Source of the DNA: an uncultured Acetatifactor sp.
GTDB taxonomy: Bacteria > Bacillota > Clostridia > Lachnospirales > Lachnospiraceae
NCBI GenBank assembly: GCA_910577185.1
Contig: CAJTLR010000006.1
Coordinates: 30,723 to 94,722 of the forward strand
Reading direction: 5' to 3'
DNA: 64,000 bases
The first letter of the stretch is position 1. Every line of letters starts with the position of its first letter. Under the pieces are notes generated by a model, which saw only the letters and a program-made list of their open reading frames with translations, did no database searches and was not told the DNA's origin. The translations under genes were made by a program, and so were the position numbers. This document shows positions 34,475 through 43,519 of the stretch, piece by piece.

Positions 34475-36277
34475 ATGAAATTTGTATACAAGATTTTGCT
34501 GTGGACCATCATAATCATGGCTGTGGCCTTTGGACTCAGCGGTTTTGTTTTTGTGAATTCCGTGTTCCAGACCTCCCTGGACAGAGAGGTTTCCCAGGCG
34601 CTGGATGACAGCAATATTCTGCGTTTTGCCTTTGAGACGGCGGCGCTGAATGTCCCCACCAAGTACAATGTGCTGCAGGATGCGGCAGTGGAACAGATCG
34701 GGTCCAAGCTGGAGAGCAGCGGAAGGGGATCGGGCCGCCGCCTGAGACTGTCCGACGAGGAGATGGAAGTTTTGTATATGAGTGTGGACTTTCCCGAGGA
34801 AACCGGACTTCTGGATCTGATCAGGAAGGACCTGCGCATCTGGCAGGTGATTCCCCAGGGGGAGCGCTATTACATATATACAGGAATTCAGGTCAACGCT
34901 CTGGACAGAAATCTGTACCTGGAGACACTGGAGGATGTGACCGAGGTATTTGAAGAACGGGCCGCCGGTTTTGCATTGTACCGGCGGGTGACGCTGGCCA
35001 TGCTGGTATGCAGTACCGCAGTGATGTTTTTGATCTGTACCTGGCTCACAAAACCCATACGGCTGCTGACTCATGCCACCAGAAGGATGGCAGAGGGGGA
35101 TTACAGCCACAGGGCCAGCCAGATCAGCAGCGATGAACTGGGGCAGCTGACTTTGGATTTCAACAGCATGGCCAATGTGCTGGAGGGAACCATTGGGGAG
35201 CTGCAGGAAGAGGTCAGGGCAAGGGAGGATTTTATTGCGGCGTTTGCCCATGAGCTGAAAACACCCCTGACGGCTATCATAGGCTACGCGGATCTTCTGC
35301 GTTCCCGGAAACTGGACGAGGAAAAACACTTTCTCTCTGCCAATTACATTTACACAGAGGGAAAGCGGCTGGAGAATATGTCTTTCCGGCTGCTGGATAT
35401 TATTGTGACGAAACGGGATGAAATACAACGCCAGCCGGTGGCCGCAAAACAGATATTTGAGTATCTGAAAACCATGTTTTCCGGGGGGATGGAGCAAAAA
35501 CTGCGCATCTCTTTTGGGGCGGGAGCAGTGTATGCGGAGGCAAATCTGCTGAAATCCGTTTTGCTGAATCTGGTGGACAATGCCTGCAAGGCTTCCGAGG
35601 CAGGGGGGCTTGTGGAGGTATTTGGAAAACGGGTTCCGGGGGCGTATGCCTTCTGTGTGAAAGACTCCGGCGTGGGGATTCCGGAGGAAGAATTAAAGAA
35701 GGTGACAGAAGCTTTTTATATGGTGGATAAGTCCCGGTCCCGGGGCAAAAACGGCGCGGGTCTGGGACTGGCCTTGTGTGTGGAGATTCTGCGGCTGCAT
35801 GAGAGCGAGCTGACAATCGAAAGTACCGTGGGAAAGGGAACCAGCATCTGGTTTGAAATTCCGGATGCGGAGGAGCCGGCAGAAAAAACCGGGAAAGCAG
35901 AGAGCGGAGAAGAGGGGGAAAAACCGGGAGAAGCGGTGAAAACAGAAACCGAAGAAGAGGCAGGTCCGGGAGAAACGGTGAAAGCGGAAACCGAAGAGGA
36001 GGAAGATCCGGAGGAAGCGGTAAAAGCGGAAACCGAAGAGGAGACAGGTCCGGGAGAAACGGTGAAAGCGGAAACCGAAAAAGAGGAAGATCCGGAAGAA
36101 GCGGTAAAAGCAGATACTTGTGGCCGGATGGAAGGAGATGCTGCAGCTTCCCGGGGAGAAGGGGATAACGGAGAAAAGACAGGGAAGCCGAAAACCGGGG
36201 AAGGAACAGCAGGCGGAGATAAAGCAGAGGAAGGGCATGAGACGGAAAAGACAGACGAAACCCATGGAATTTCATAA
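34475..36277 (+). CDS. Sensor histidine kinase with repetitive acidic tail
   Basis: A 600-residue kinase. Membrane segments at about 5-29 and 172-189 flank an external domain. HAMP covers 190-243, the phospho-acceptor is H259 in AFAHELKTPLTAIIGY, and the ATPase domain (N box LVDNACKAS, G boxes KDSGVGIPEEE and GAGLGLALC) ends near residue 463. The last 135 residues are a Glu-rich tail. It holds 4.6 copies of a 14-residue repeat (PGETVKAETEEEED type), encoded by exact 42-bp DNA repeats. The tail is not part of normal kinases. The gene overlaps the next one by 41 bases. Confidence 0.93.
   Translation: MKFVYKILLWTIIIMAVAFGLSGFVFVNSVFQTSLDREVSQALDDSNILRFAFETAALNVPTKYNVLQDAAVEQIGSKLESSGRGSGRRLRLSDEEMEVLYMSVDFPEETGLLDLIRKDLRIWQVIPQGERYYIYTGIQVNALDRNLYLETLEDVTEVFEERAAGFALYRRVTLAMLVCSTAVMFLICTWLTKPIRLLTHATRRMAEGDYSHRASQISSDELGQLTLDFNSMANVLEGTIGELQEEVRAREDFIAAFAHELKTPLTAIIGYADLLRSRKLDEEKHFLSANYIYTEGKRLENMSFRLLDIIVTKRDEIQRQPVAAKQIFEYLKTMFSGGMEQKLRISFGAGAVYAEANLLKSVLLNLVDNACKASEAGGLVEVFGKRVPGAYAFCVKDSGVGIPEEELKKVTEAFYMVDKSRSRGKNGAGLGLALCVEILRLHESELTIESTVGKGTSIWFEIPDAEEPAEKTGKAESGEEGEKPGEAVKTETEEEAGPGETVKAETEEEEDPEEAVKAETEEETGPGETVKAETEKEEDPEEAVKADTCGRMEGDAAASRGEGDNGEKTGKPKTGEGTAGGDKAEEGHETEKTDETHGIS
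35924..36118 (+). repeat. 42-bp in-frame tandem repeat in the kinase tail
   Basis: Units start at 35924, 35966, 36008, 36050 and 36092 (the last partial). Alternate units are most alike (PGE and PEE types), giving an 84-bp higher order. The period is a multiple of three, so copy-number change would keep the frame. Confidence 0.85.
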
Positions 36278-37112
36278 AATTTTCCGGGCCTGGTGGCAGA
36301 AAATCGGTCTGCTGCTGGTTCCGGGTACCGCGATCATTGTGGCGCTGGCAGTCTGGGGGCCGGAGGAGCTGGCCCGTTACCGGGATAACGGAATCCTGAA
36401 CCAGGTTCAGACCCAGGAGACGGAGATGGGAACGGAAGGATACCGTTATTCCCTGGACAATAATGAAAAGGTATTTCTGTTGTCAAAATGTCTGAATAAC
36501 CAGATTTTGCCGGAGAGCGAGCAGAGCGCCATGGCCAGGACGGATCTGGATTATCAGGATCTGACCGGCAATTATGCTTTGGTGGCAAACAAGAACGACA
36601 CGGGCGGACAGGATATGTCCCGAAACGCCGGGGTTGAACTGTGCAACCAGGGTGTCCGGGAATTAAAAGAGCTGGGGATATTGCCGGAAAAGATTATGGA
36701 ACTGGCAGAGTCTTCCTACAGCGCGGAGATGTATTCCGCATTTGACGTGCCGGAGCCCTGGAATAATGTGCTGGTGTGGAAAATCAGTCTGGACACTGCC
36801 CTGCAGAATGCCAATAAGGAAAACCGCCTGCTGGACGCATATGTGGATGCGGATACCGGGAAGATCTATGAATTTTATGTGAGAACGGAAATCACGTCCT
36901 GGGACATGGTGGATGCGGACGCCATTGCGGCGGCATGGGCGGAGTACATGGGACTGGAGGAACCCGGGGAGTATGAAAACGCGAATCCGCTGTCGGAAAA
37001 TACCCCTTATTTTAAAAAATACAGTTTTGCCGGGATGGAGGAGGAACGCATGATTGTGACCATAGGATTTTATGAGGGAATCAATGAGTTATTCCTGAAA
37101 ATATCCAGGTGA
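36237..37112 (+). CDS. Membrane-anchored protein of two-component operon
   Basis: About 291 residues from ATG 36237, which has AGAGG six bases upstream inside the kinase gene. A single membrane segment lies at about 20-40; the rest is external. A region near residues 165-215 (VLVWKISLDTAL, LLDAYVDADTGKIYEFYVR) resembles a PepSY-type domain, with low certainty. With the first gene of the operon it may form an external sensing or inhibitory partner of the kinase. Confidence 0.7.
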   Translation: MRRKRQTKPMEFHKIFRAWWQKIGLLLVPGTAIIVALAVWGPEELARYRDNGILNQVQTQETEMGTEGYRYSLDNNEKVFLLSKCLNNQILPESEQSAMARTDLDYQDLTGNYALVANKNDTGGQDMSRNAGVELCNQGVRELKELGILPEKIMELAESSYSAEMYSAFDVPEPWNNVLVWKISLDTALQNANKENRLLDAYVDADTGKIYEFYVRTEITSWDMVDADAIAAAWAEYMGLEEPGEYENANPLSENTPYFKKYSFAGMEEERMIVTIGFYEGINELFLKISR

Positions 37113-37303
37113 AAGGACCGCACGGATTTGCCTTGTGGATGAATGTGAATGTAAACCATGACGTAAATCTGACAGAAAGCATTTTCGGACACGTTCCAGT
37201 TTACAACTTTGATGTAAAAAGGATGAAGTTAGTATACAAAAAGGATGTCAATATGATGAAGCTTTCCGGTATGCTGTATATACAGATGAAGGGGAGCTTT
37301 TTT

Positions 37304-37460
37304 ATGCGCAGGGGCGCGTAAGGAAATTAGCAGCGAAAGCAGCACGCGCCCCGCGCGGCGAGCAGGGGAGAAGGGCATTCACCTACTCGATTGCACACGG
37401 GTGCGTATGGAAAATTGTTGCTGACGCAGCATGCACCCGGCGCGGGAGCAGGGGAGAAGC
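37304..37460 (+). repeat. Structured repeat, locus 5 (one full and one partial unit)
   Basis: Unit 1 (37304-37389) has stem 1 GGGGCGCGT/ACGCGCCCC, a GAAA-loop mini-hairpin, and stem 2 CGAGCAGGGG opposite a CTACTCG arm with mismatches. A partial second unit spans 37394-37460. Just upstream, AAGCTTTCC (from about 37258) can pair with GGGGAGCTT followed by a T-tract: a terminator with G-U pairs. The rest of the spacer 37113-37303 shows nothing recognisable. Confidence 0.8.
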
Positions 37461-37528
37461 ATACCCGTTTCATATTGTGAAATTTGGAAGAGGCTGACCG
37501 GGGCAATGCGAAGGAAAAGGGGTGCGGT

Positions 37529-39049
37529 ATGTACATAGAGGAAAGATACAGAGGACAGAAGGGAAGAGATGTGGAGCTTATCAGGATAAGACCGCATGAC
37601 AATAGAGTAAGGGAATATAATGCCGGAAGTGGCAGGGGAGGAAGTGCCAGTAAGCGCATGATGAGAAAGCGCAGAATGAGAAGGAAAATTATGGGGAGGG
37701 CGGCCATCCTGCTGGCGGCGGCCTGCGGAGTCCTTTTTCTGTGTGTGGGAGGGATTCGGTATCTGATTGCATCCCGGTTTTTCGGCGTGTTTGCACAGAC
37801 ACCGGTGGCAGAAAGCGCAGGGGAAAGCCAGCCGGCAGATGTGCTGGGAGAACCGGCGCAGCCGCCTGCCAATGATGTCCTGACCCGTCAGGATGAGACG
37901 GAGTCCCACAATCCCCGTATCTTTATTGATCCGGGACATGGCGGGGAAGACGAGGGATGCAGCAGGGATAATGTGCTGGAAAGTCAGGTGAATCTGGAGA
38001 TTGCCAACAGGCTTTCCGGAAAATTGAATATACTTGGTTATGAGACCGTGCTGGTCAGGGAGGACAATGACACACAGCTGTCACTGGAAGAGCGGGTGCA
38101 GAAGGCACAGGCGGGAAATGCCGACATGTATGTCAGTATTCATCAGAATGCCTGTGATGAGACAGAGAGTGAGATAAGCGGGATTGAAACCTGGTATTAT
38201 GGTGAGACTGAGGGCAGCAGGCGCCTGGCTCAGCTGGTGCACAAAGGAGCCGTGGGGCATACGGGGGCCTTTGACCGGGAAGTCCGTGACACGGAGGAAC
38301 TGTTTGTGATCCGGGAAGCGGGAGTGCCGGCATGTCTGATTGAGACGGGTTTTCTGTCCAACCGCACGGAACGGGGCAATCTTTCTTCCGGAGAGTATCA
38401 GGATAAGCTTGCCGAGGGAATTGCGGAAGGTATCGACACTTATTTTCATCCCAGGACCATGTACCTGACGTTTGACGATGGTCCGACTGCGGACAACACC
38501 GTGGCAGTGCTGGATGTGCTGAAAGAAAGAAATATCAAGGCAACTTTCTTTGTGGTAGGAGAGAATGTGGTCAAACATCCCGAAGTGGCGAGAAGGATTG
38601 TGCAGGAAGGGCATACCATCGGCATTCACTGCAATTATCATGGCTATCAGGAAATTTATAAGAGTGTGGACAGTTATCTGGAAGACTTTCAGAAAGCCTA
38701 TGACGCGGTGTATGAGGTCACCGGCGTGGAGGCAAAGCTGTTCCGGTTTCCGGGAGGCAGTGTGAATGCCTATAATAAAAATGTGCGCCAGGGTATCATA
38801 GATGCCATGACGGAAAAGGGTTATATTTATTTTGACTGGAACGCCAGCCTGGAGGACGCGGTAAAACAGTCCACACCGGAAGGGCTGATTCAGAACGGTG
38901 TCAGCAGCACCCTGGGAAGAAAGAAGGTGGTCATGCTGGCCCATGATGTGATTTACAATACCACCCAGTGCCTGGGTGAACTGATTGACAGTCTTCCGGA
39001 GTATGAGATGCTGCCGCTGACCCCGGAGGTGGAACCCATACAATTTTAA
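37529..39049 (+). CDS. N-acetylmuramoyl-L-alanine amidase fused to polysaccharide deacetylase
   Basis: About 506 residues; ATG 37529 follows AAGGGG. A basic N-terminus and a membrane segment at about 47-68 export it. Residues about 130-305 are an Amidase_3 domain: zinc His in FIDPGHGGEDEG, the second ligand Glu in QVNLEIA, SIHQNA, and catalytic Glu in CLIETGFLSN. Residues about 310-495 are a NodB deacetylase: TFDDGP, HCNYH zinc residues, RFPGG and LAHD. The pair matches the CwlD and PdaA activities that together make muramic-delta-lactam in spore cortex. Here both are in one chain; a spore role is inferred. A vegetative wall role is the alternative. Confidence 0.9.
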   Translation: MYIEERYRGQKGRDVELIRIRPHDNRVREYNAGSGRGGSASKRMMRKRRMRRKIMGRAAILLAAACGVLFLCVGGIRYLIASRFFGVFAQTPVAESAGESQPADVLGEPAQPPANDVLTRQDETESHNPRIFIDPGHGGEDEGCSRDNVLESQVNLEIANRLSGKLNILGYETVLVREDNDTQLSLEERVQKAQAGNADMYVSIHQNACDETESEISGIETWYYGETEGSRRLAQLVHKGAVGHTGAFDREVRDTEELFVIREAGVPACLIETGFLSNRTERGNLSSGEYQDKLAEGIAEGIDTYFHPRTMYLTFDDGPTADNTVAVLDVLKERNIKATFFVVGENVVKHPEVARRIVQEGHTIGIHCNYHGYQEIYKSVDSYLEDFQKAYDAVYEVTGVEAKLFRFPGGSVNAYNKNVRQGIIDAMTEKGYIYFDWNASLEDAVKQSTPEGLIQNGVSSTLGRKKVVMLAHDVIYNTTQCLGELIDSLPEYEMLPLTPEVEPIQF

Positions 39050-39056
39050 AGCAATC

Positions 39057-39087
39057 AAAGACCCCGATGCAGAGCAGCGGGGTCTTT
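39057..39087 (+). terminator. Terminator after the amidase-deacetylase gene
   Basis: AAAGACCCCG (39057-39066) pairs exactly with CGGGGTCTTT (39078-39087). Confidence 0.88.
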
Positions 39088-39102
39088 GACCCTGGCGGCA
39101 TT

Positions 39103-39159
39103 AGCATGCTAATTAAAAATTCTCATGCTAATTAAAAATTAGCATGCCAATTAAAAATT
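39103..39159. repeat. 19-bp AT-rich tandem repeat, three copies
   Basis: Three 19-bp copies of AGCATGCTAATTAAAAATT start at 39103, 39122 and 39141. Neighbouring copies form hairpins with an AAA loop: GCTAATT/AATTAGC, and GCCAATT/AATTGGC where the third unit meets the following GGC. The T-A pair of the first hairpin becomes a C-G pair in the second, so the stem is kept. The function is unknown; an operator array or a set of RNA hairpins is possible. Confidence 0.65.
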
Positions 39160-39222
39160 GGCTTTCATGTCCATGCAAGCATGGCTATTTTCCTCATTGC
39201 CCGCGGGAATCAGGATTAAATC

Positions 39223-39258
39223 AATGAAGCAGGGAAGATAAATCTTCCCTGCTTCATT
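39223..39258. terminator. 17-bp perfect palindrome before the pot operon
   Basis: AATGAAGCAGGGAAGAT and its exact inverse flank a two-base centre (39240-39241) and end in TTTT. It could be a terminator or a cruciform/operator just upstream of the pot promoter. Confidence 0.55.
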
Positions 39259-39265
39259 TTACCCC

Positions 39266-39293
39266 TTTACATTTTGGAAAATTTGGGTATGAT
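39266..39293 (+). promoter_or_regulatory. Promoter for potABCD
   Basis: TTTACA (39266-39271), a 16-base spacer and TATGAT (39288-39293), about 38 bases before the potA start. Confidence 0.55.
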
Positions 39294-39330
39294 TAATATG
39301 ATGCAAAGGTCAGGTTGTGGAGAACTTAAG

Positions 39331-40311
39331 ATGGGAAAAAATACGATTTTACAACTGAGCGGGGTATGGAAGGGGTTCGGGGAGACCGAAGTCCTGAAGG
39401 GAATTGACCTGGAGATTGAGAGAGGGGAGTTTATCACCCTTCTGGGATCTTCCGGCTGCGGCAAGACTACCACCCTGCGAATCATTGCGGGGCTGGAGAG
39501 ACCGGATGGAGGCAGGGTGATTCTGGAAAACAGGGACATTACGGACCTGGAACCCAATAAGCGGTCCGTGAACACCGTGTTTCAGAATTATGCCCTGTTT
39601 CCGCACATGAGTGTGGCGGACAATATCGGCTATGGCCTGAAACTGAAGAAGATGCCTAAAAACGTGATTGCCGGAAAAGTGGAGGAAATGCTTAAACTGG
39701 TACAGCTGGAGGGATTCGGAAAAAGGATGCCGGGGCAGTTGTCCGGGGGACAGAGGCAGAGGGTTGCCATCGCCCGGGCGGTGGTGAATGAGCCCAGGGT
39801 GCTGCTTCTGGACGAGCCTCTGGGAGCGCTGGACCTGAAGCTGCGAAGGCAGATGCAGCTGGAACTGAAACGTCTTCAGAAGCAGCTGGGCATTACTTTT
39901 ATTTATATTACCCATGACCAGGAAGAAGCCATCAATATGTCCGACCGGATAGCGGTTATGAACAGGGGAGTGCTGGAGCAGACCGGGACGCCCAACGAGA
40001 TTTATTATCATCCTGGGACAAGCTATGTGGCAAGTTTTGTGGGCAGCGCCAATATTCTCCGGGAGGGCAGCGCCACTTATGCCATACGCACGGAAAATGT
40101 GCTGATGAACGGGGAAGGGGAATGTGTCAGGGAGGCCACGGTGCTGGAAAAATCTTTTGCGGGAGGCCAGCTGCGCATTTTATTTCAGCTAAAAGACGGA
40201 CAACAGGTGACGGCCAGCCGCTACGGAATCGATACGGGACTGCAGGAAGGCAGCCGGTGCAGGATTGGCTGGAGGCCGGAACACGCGGTGGCAGTGGAGG
40301 ATGATGGATGA
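39331..40311 (+). CDS. potA: Spermidine/putrescine ABC transporter ATPase
   Basis: A 326-residue ATPase from ATG 39331 (GGAG eight bases upstream; an in-frame ATG 57 bases earlier lacks a site). It has Walker [10 protein letters not shown], signature [14 protein letters not shown], Walker [12 protein letters not shown] and a short C-terminal TOBE-like domain. It energises polyamine import with PotB, PotC and PotD. The stop overlaps the potB start, which points to one operon. Confidence 0.95.
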   Translation: MGKNTILQLSGVWKGFGETEVLKGIDLEIERGEFITLLGSSGCGKTTTLRIIAGLERPDGGRVILENRDITDLEPNKRSVNTVFQNYALFPHMSVADNIGYGLKLKKMPKNVIAGKVEEMLKLVQLEGFGKRMPGQLSGGQRQRVAIARAVVNEPRVLLLDEPLGALDLKLRRQMQLELKRLQKQLGITFIYITHDQEEAINMSDRIAVMNRGVLEQTGTPNEIYYHPGTSYVASFVGSANILREGSATYAIRTENVLMNGEGECVREATVLEKSFAGGQLRILFQLKDGQQVTASRYGIDTGLQEGSRCRIGWRPEHAVAVEDDG

Positions 40312-41177
40312 TGAAAAAGAGTGCGGGAGCCGGAAAGGGATCCCAGTGGCCGTTGCTGGCACCCATTTATATTTTTACGTTGCTGTTTGTGCTGCTGCCC
40401 ATGCTGTATATGTTTCTGCTGAGCTTTCTCACCAGGGCAGAGGTCTGGGGGGTGGATTTTCATTTTACCCTGGATAATTACCGGAGGATTGGGGAGCCCC
40501 TGTATCGGAACACCTTTCTGGAGTCCTTTCGTCTGGCGTTCCTGTCCACGGTTCTGGTGGTTCTGCTGGGGTATCCCTACGGCTATTTTATGGCAAGAAT
40601 GAATGCGGTCTGGAAGAAACGGATGCTGCTGCTGATTATGATTCCGTTCTGGACAAGCGCCCTGATCCGGCTGTATGGGTGGATTATCGTGTTCCGCAGC
40701 AACGGGGTGCTGGACAAAGTGCTGATGGGGCTGCGCATTACCGAAAAGCCTTTAAAGCTTTTGTACACATATCCCGCCGTGGTGGTGGGCATGGTGTATG
40801 CGCTGCTGCCTTTTATGATTCTGGCAGTGTATTCCAGCGCGGAGAAGATGGACTGGACGCTGGTGGAGGCGGCCAGGGACCTGGGGGCTTCTTCCTTCCG
40901 GGCTTTCTGGACCGTGACCTTTAAGATGACATTGCCTGGACTTTTGTCGGGTATCATTCTGACATTTATTCCATCCATGGGACTGTTTTTTATCGCGGAT
41001 ATTCTGGGGGGCAGCAAGATTGTCCTGGTGGGAAGCGTGATTCAGGAGCAGCTGACCAAGGGGCGGAACCAGCCTTTTGCGGCGGCGCTGTCGGCTGTGC
41101 TGATGATAATGACCACTTTGCTGATCCGGCTTTACCGGAGGATAACCGGGACATCAAAGCTGGAGGGCATCGTGTGA
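40308..41177 (+). CDS. potB: Spermidine/putrescine ABC transporter permease
   Basis: A 289-residue permease with six membrane segments and the EAA loop that contacts the ATPase ([16 protein letters not shown] near 185-200). It starts inside the end of potA by ATG overlap. Confidence 0.93.
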   Translation: MMKKSAGAGKGSQWPLLAPIYIFTLLFVLLPMLYMFLLSFLTRAEVWGVDFHFTLDNYRRIGEPLYRNTFLESFRLAFLSTVLVVLLGYPYGYFMARMNAVWKKRMLLLIMIPFWTSALIRLYGWIIVFRSNGVLDKVLMGLRITEKPLKLLYTYPAVVVGMVYALLPFMILAVYSSAEKMDWTLVEAARDLGASSFRAFWTVTFKMTLPGLLSGIILTFIPSMGLFFIADILGGSKIVLVGSVIQEQLTKGRNQPFAAALSAVLMIMTTLLIRLYRRITGTSKLEGIV

Positions 41178-41213
41178 GACCCGGAAGTTTTTCCGGGAAA
41201 ATGAGGAGGCAGC

Positions 41214-42002
41214 ATGAAAAGAAAGAAATGGCCGTTTGTGTACGTGGGAATCATAACTGCAATTACGTATATACCAATACTTTTAACCGTTATTTATTCT
41301 TTTAACGAGTCTAAGATCTCGTCCGTCTGGGGAGGATTTTCACTGAAATGGTACGGGGAATTATTGCGGGACAGGGATATCAGGGAGGCTCTGGCAAACA
41401 GTCTGATTCTGGCATTTTTAAGCTGCCTGTGCGGGGCCGTGATCGGCACCATGGGGGCGGTGGGAATATACAGAAGGAAAAGCCGGCTCAACGAGGCGGT
41501 GGCCATGATCTCCATGCTGCCCATCATGATACCTGAGATCATACTGGGAATGATTTTTCTGTCCGTGTTTTCGCTGATGGGGCTGCCCTTCGGCATGCTG
41601 ACACTTGTGATCGCCCACACGGCATTCTGTATTCCCTATATTTATTCCATGGTGAGCACAAGACTGGTGGGAATGGATAAGGCGCTGGAGGAAGCGGCAC
41701 TGGATCTGGGCGCGTCCCCCTTCCGGGTATTCTGGGATGTGACATTTCCCGCGATTCTGCCAGGAATCCTTTCCGGGGTGATGTTGGCGTTTGCCATGTC
41801 TTTTGATGATGTGGTGATCAGTATCTTTGTGACGGGGCCCAAAGTGAATACCCTGCCGGTAAAGATTTATACAAAGCTGAAAACCGGGGTGACACCCGAA
41901 ATCAATGCCCTGGCAACCATTATGCTGGCCCTGACGATACTCCTGATTGCAGGTTCCGCGGTTCTTGGCCGGAAGAAGCCATCAGGGAAAGGAAGCGCGT
42001 GA
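41214..42002 (+). CDS. potC: Spermidine/putrescine ABC transporter permease
   Basis: A 262-residue permease with six membrane segments and EAA loop EEAALDLGASPFRVFW. The start follows GAGGAGG. Its last ten codons are part of a 78-bp tandem repeat that continues into the spacer, so the basic C-terminal tail (KKPSGKGSA) may vary between strains. Confidence 0.93.
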   Translation: MKRKKWPFVYVGIITAITYIPILLTVIYSFNESKISSVWGGFSLKWYGELLRDRDIREALANSLILAFLSCLCGAVIGTMGAVGIYRRKSRLNEAVAMISMLPIMIPEIILGMIFLSVFSLMGLPFGMLTLVIAHTAFCIPYIYSMVSTRLVGMDKALEEAALDLGASPFRVFWDVTFPAILPGILSGVMLAFAMSFDDVVISIFVTGPKVNTLPVKIYTKLKTGVTPEINALATIMLALTILLIAGSAVLGRKKPSGKGSA

Positions 42003-42204
42003 AGCGCCATCCGGGGCCCGGGAAGTGAAGCTGTCGTAAGGCAGCCCGGGAGGAAGCCGTCAGGGAAGGGCGGCGCGTGAAGCGCTATCCGGAGCCCGGG
42101 AAGTGAAGCTGTCGTAAGGCATCCCGGGAAGAAGCCATCAGGGAAGGACAGCGCATGAAGCGCTATCCGGGGCCCGGGAAGTGAAGCTGTCGTAAGGCAG
42201 CGCA
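41972..42204 (+). repeat. 78-bp tandem repeat from the potC 3' end (3 copies)
   Basis: The period is exactly 78 bp (for example GAAGCGC at 42001, GAAGCGCTATCC at 42079 and 42157). The first copy begins within the final potC codons. Each unit has CCCGGG palindromes and the motif AAGCTGTCGTAAGGCA. The open frame on the other strand through the repeat is a by-product. The remaining bases to potD (42205-42352) show nothing else. Confidence 0.88.
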
Positions 42205-42352
42205 GGAAAAATGACAAGCAGGGGCCGGCAGAAACGCCGGTGGGGCAGGGGGAGGGAAAAGGGAATCAAAATGCAGGTTCCCGGACAGATTCATGACAAT
42301 GGAATGTTTTCCACTGTATGAATGCGCGCCGCAGCGCGCAGAAAGGAAAAGG

Positions 42353-43504
42353 ATGAAAAGACAGGATTGGAAGAAATTTGCAGCAGTGACAATGGCATTG
42401 GGCATGGCCGTGACGGCTTTTGCAGGCTGTGGCCAGGAGGAAGGACAGAAAGAAAGCGACAATAGTGTCAGTCAGGAGAACTCCGGTGAAAAAACGGAAG
42501 AAGATGCAGGAAACGGAGAGGAAGGACAGGATTCCCCGGGGGGAGAACTGAATCTGTATACCTGGGACGGCATGTTTCCCCAGGAAATACTGACAGGGTT
42601 TGAAGAAGAGACGGGAATCAGAATCCATTATTCCAATTTCAGTTATGATGAAGACATGCTGGCAAAGCTGGAGGAAACCCAGGGAGGCGACTATGACCTG
42701 GTGTTTGCGGATGACTATATCATAGAACTGGTTATTGCAGAAGGTCTGGCACAGAAGCTTGACACCTCCAAAATGGAGAATTACGGAAATCTGAACCCGG
42801 TTTTTATGTCACAGTTTTATGATCCGGAAAATGCATATACTATTCCCCACGGGGCGGGCATTCCCCTGCTGGTATATGATCCGGCCCTGACGGATGTGGA
42901 GATCAGGGGATACGGGGATCTGTGGAATCCGGCCCTGGAAGACAATATTGCATTGACGGCAAACTACCGCGTGATCAACGGAATTGCGCTGAAGACCATG
43001 GGAGAGTCTTACAATACCCAGGACCTGGACGTGATCCGGGCCGCAGGCGACAAGATGCAGGAGCTGGCTCCCAATGTGCGGGTCATCAATGACAGCAATA
43101 CCCAGGATTTTGTCATCAGCGGGGAAGCGGCGGTGGGATTCCTCTACACTTCCCAGGTATACCTGGCCATGACGGCAAGACCCGACCTGAAAATCGTGTA
43201 TCCGGAGGAAGGGCTGGGATTTGGAATCATTGCTGGTTTTATTCCCTCCCAGGCACCCAACGCGGAAGCGGCATATGCGTTCCTGGACTATATCAACAGG
43301 CCGGAAAACGCGGCGGCATGTTTTGAGTTTTTGGGATATTACTGCAGCAACAAGGCGGCGGAAGCCTATATTTCGGAGGATATGAAAGAATTGCTGGTTC
43401 TGCCGGAAGACGCGGCGGCCGGGGAGATTATCCAGAATATTTCCCAGGAAGCGGAGGACCTGCACGCGGCAATCTGGGATGAGTTCCGCAGCGCCTGCGA
43501 CTGA
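42353..43504 (+). CDS. potD: Spermidine/putrescine-binding lipoprotein
   Basis: A 383-residue solute-binding protein from ATG 42353 (AAAGG upstream). The lipoprotein signal has lipobox FAGC, followed by an acidic Ser/Glu linker of about 35 residues. The binding domain starts at LNLYTWDGMFPQEILTGFEEE, typical of PotD/PotF. It delivers polyamines to PotABC. A potA-B-C-D order in one operon is usual. Confidence 0.94.
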   Translation: MKRQDWKKFAAVTMALGMAVTAFAGCGQEEGQKESDNSVSQENSGEKTEEDAGNGEEGQDSPGGELNLYTWDGMFPQEILTGFEEETGIRIHYSNFSYDEDMLAKLEETQGGDYDLVFADDYIIELVIAEGLAQKLDTSKMENYGNLNPVFMSQFYDPENAYTIPHGAGIPLLVYDPALTDVEIRGYGDLWNPALEDNIALTANYRVINGIALKTMGESYNTQDLDVIRAAGDKMQELAPNVRVINDSNTQDFVISGEAAVGFLYTSQVYLAMTARPDLKIVYPEEGLGFGIIAGFIPSQAPNAEAAYAFLDYINRPENAAACFEFLGYYCSNKAAEAYISEDMKELLVLPEDAAAGEIIQNISQEAEDLHAAIWDEFRSACD

Positions 43505-43519
43505 AAATGGAAAAACGGA

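Noticed and set aside
37109..37321. Small plus-strand open frame after the two-component operon
   Set aside because: There is no ribosome site before its start, the composition is not gene-like, and it runs into the repeat unit.
41867..42217. Open frame on the minus strand with internal repeats across the potC 3' end
   Set aside because: The repetition simply mirrors the 78-bp DNA repeat, the frame overlaps potC, and there is no ribosome site.
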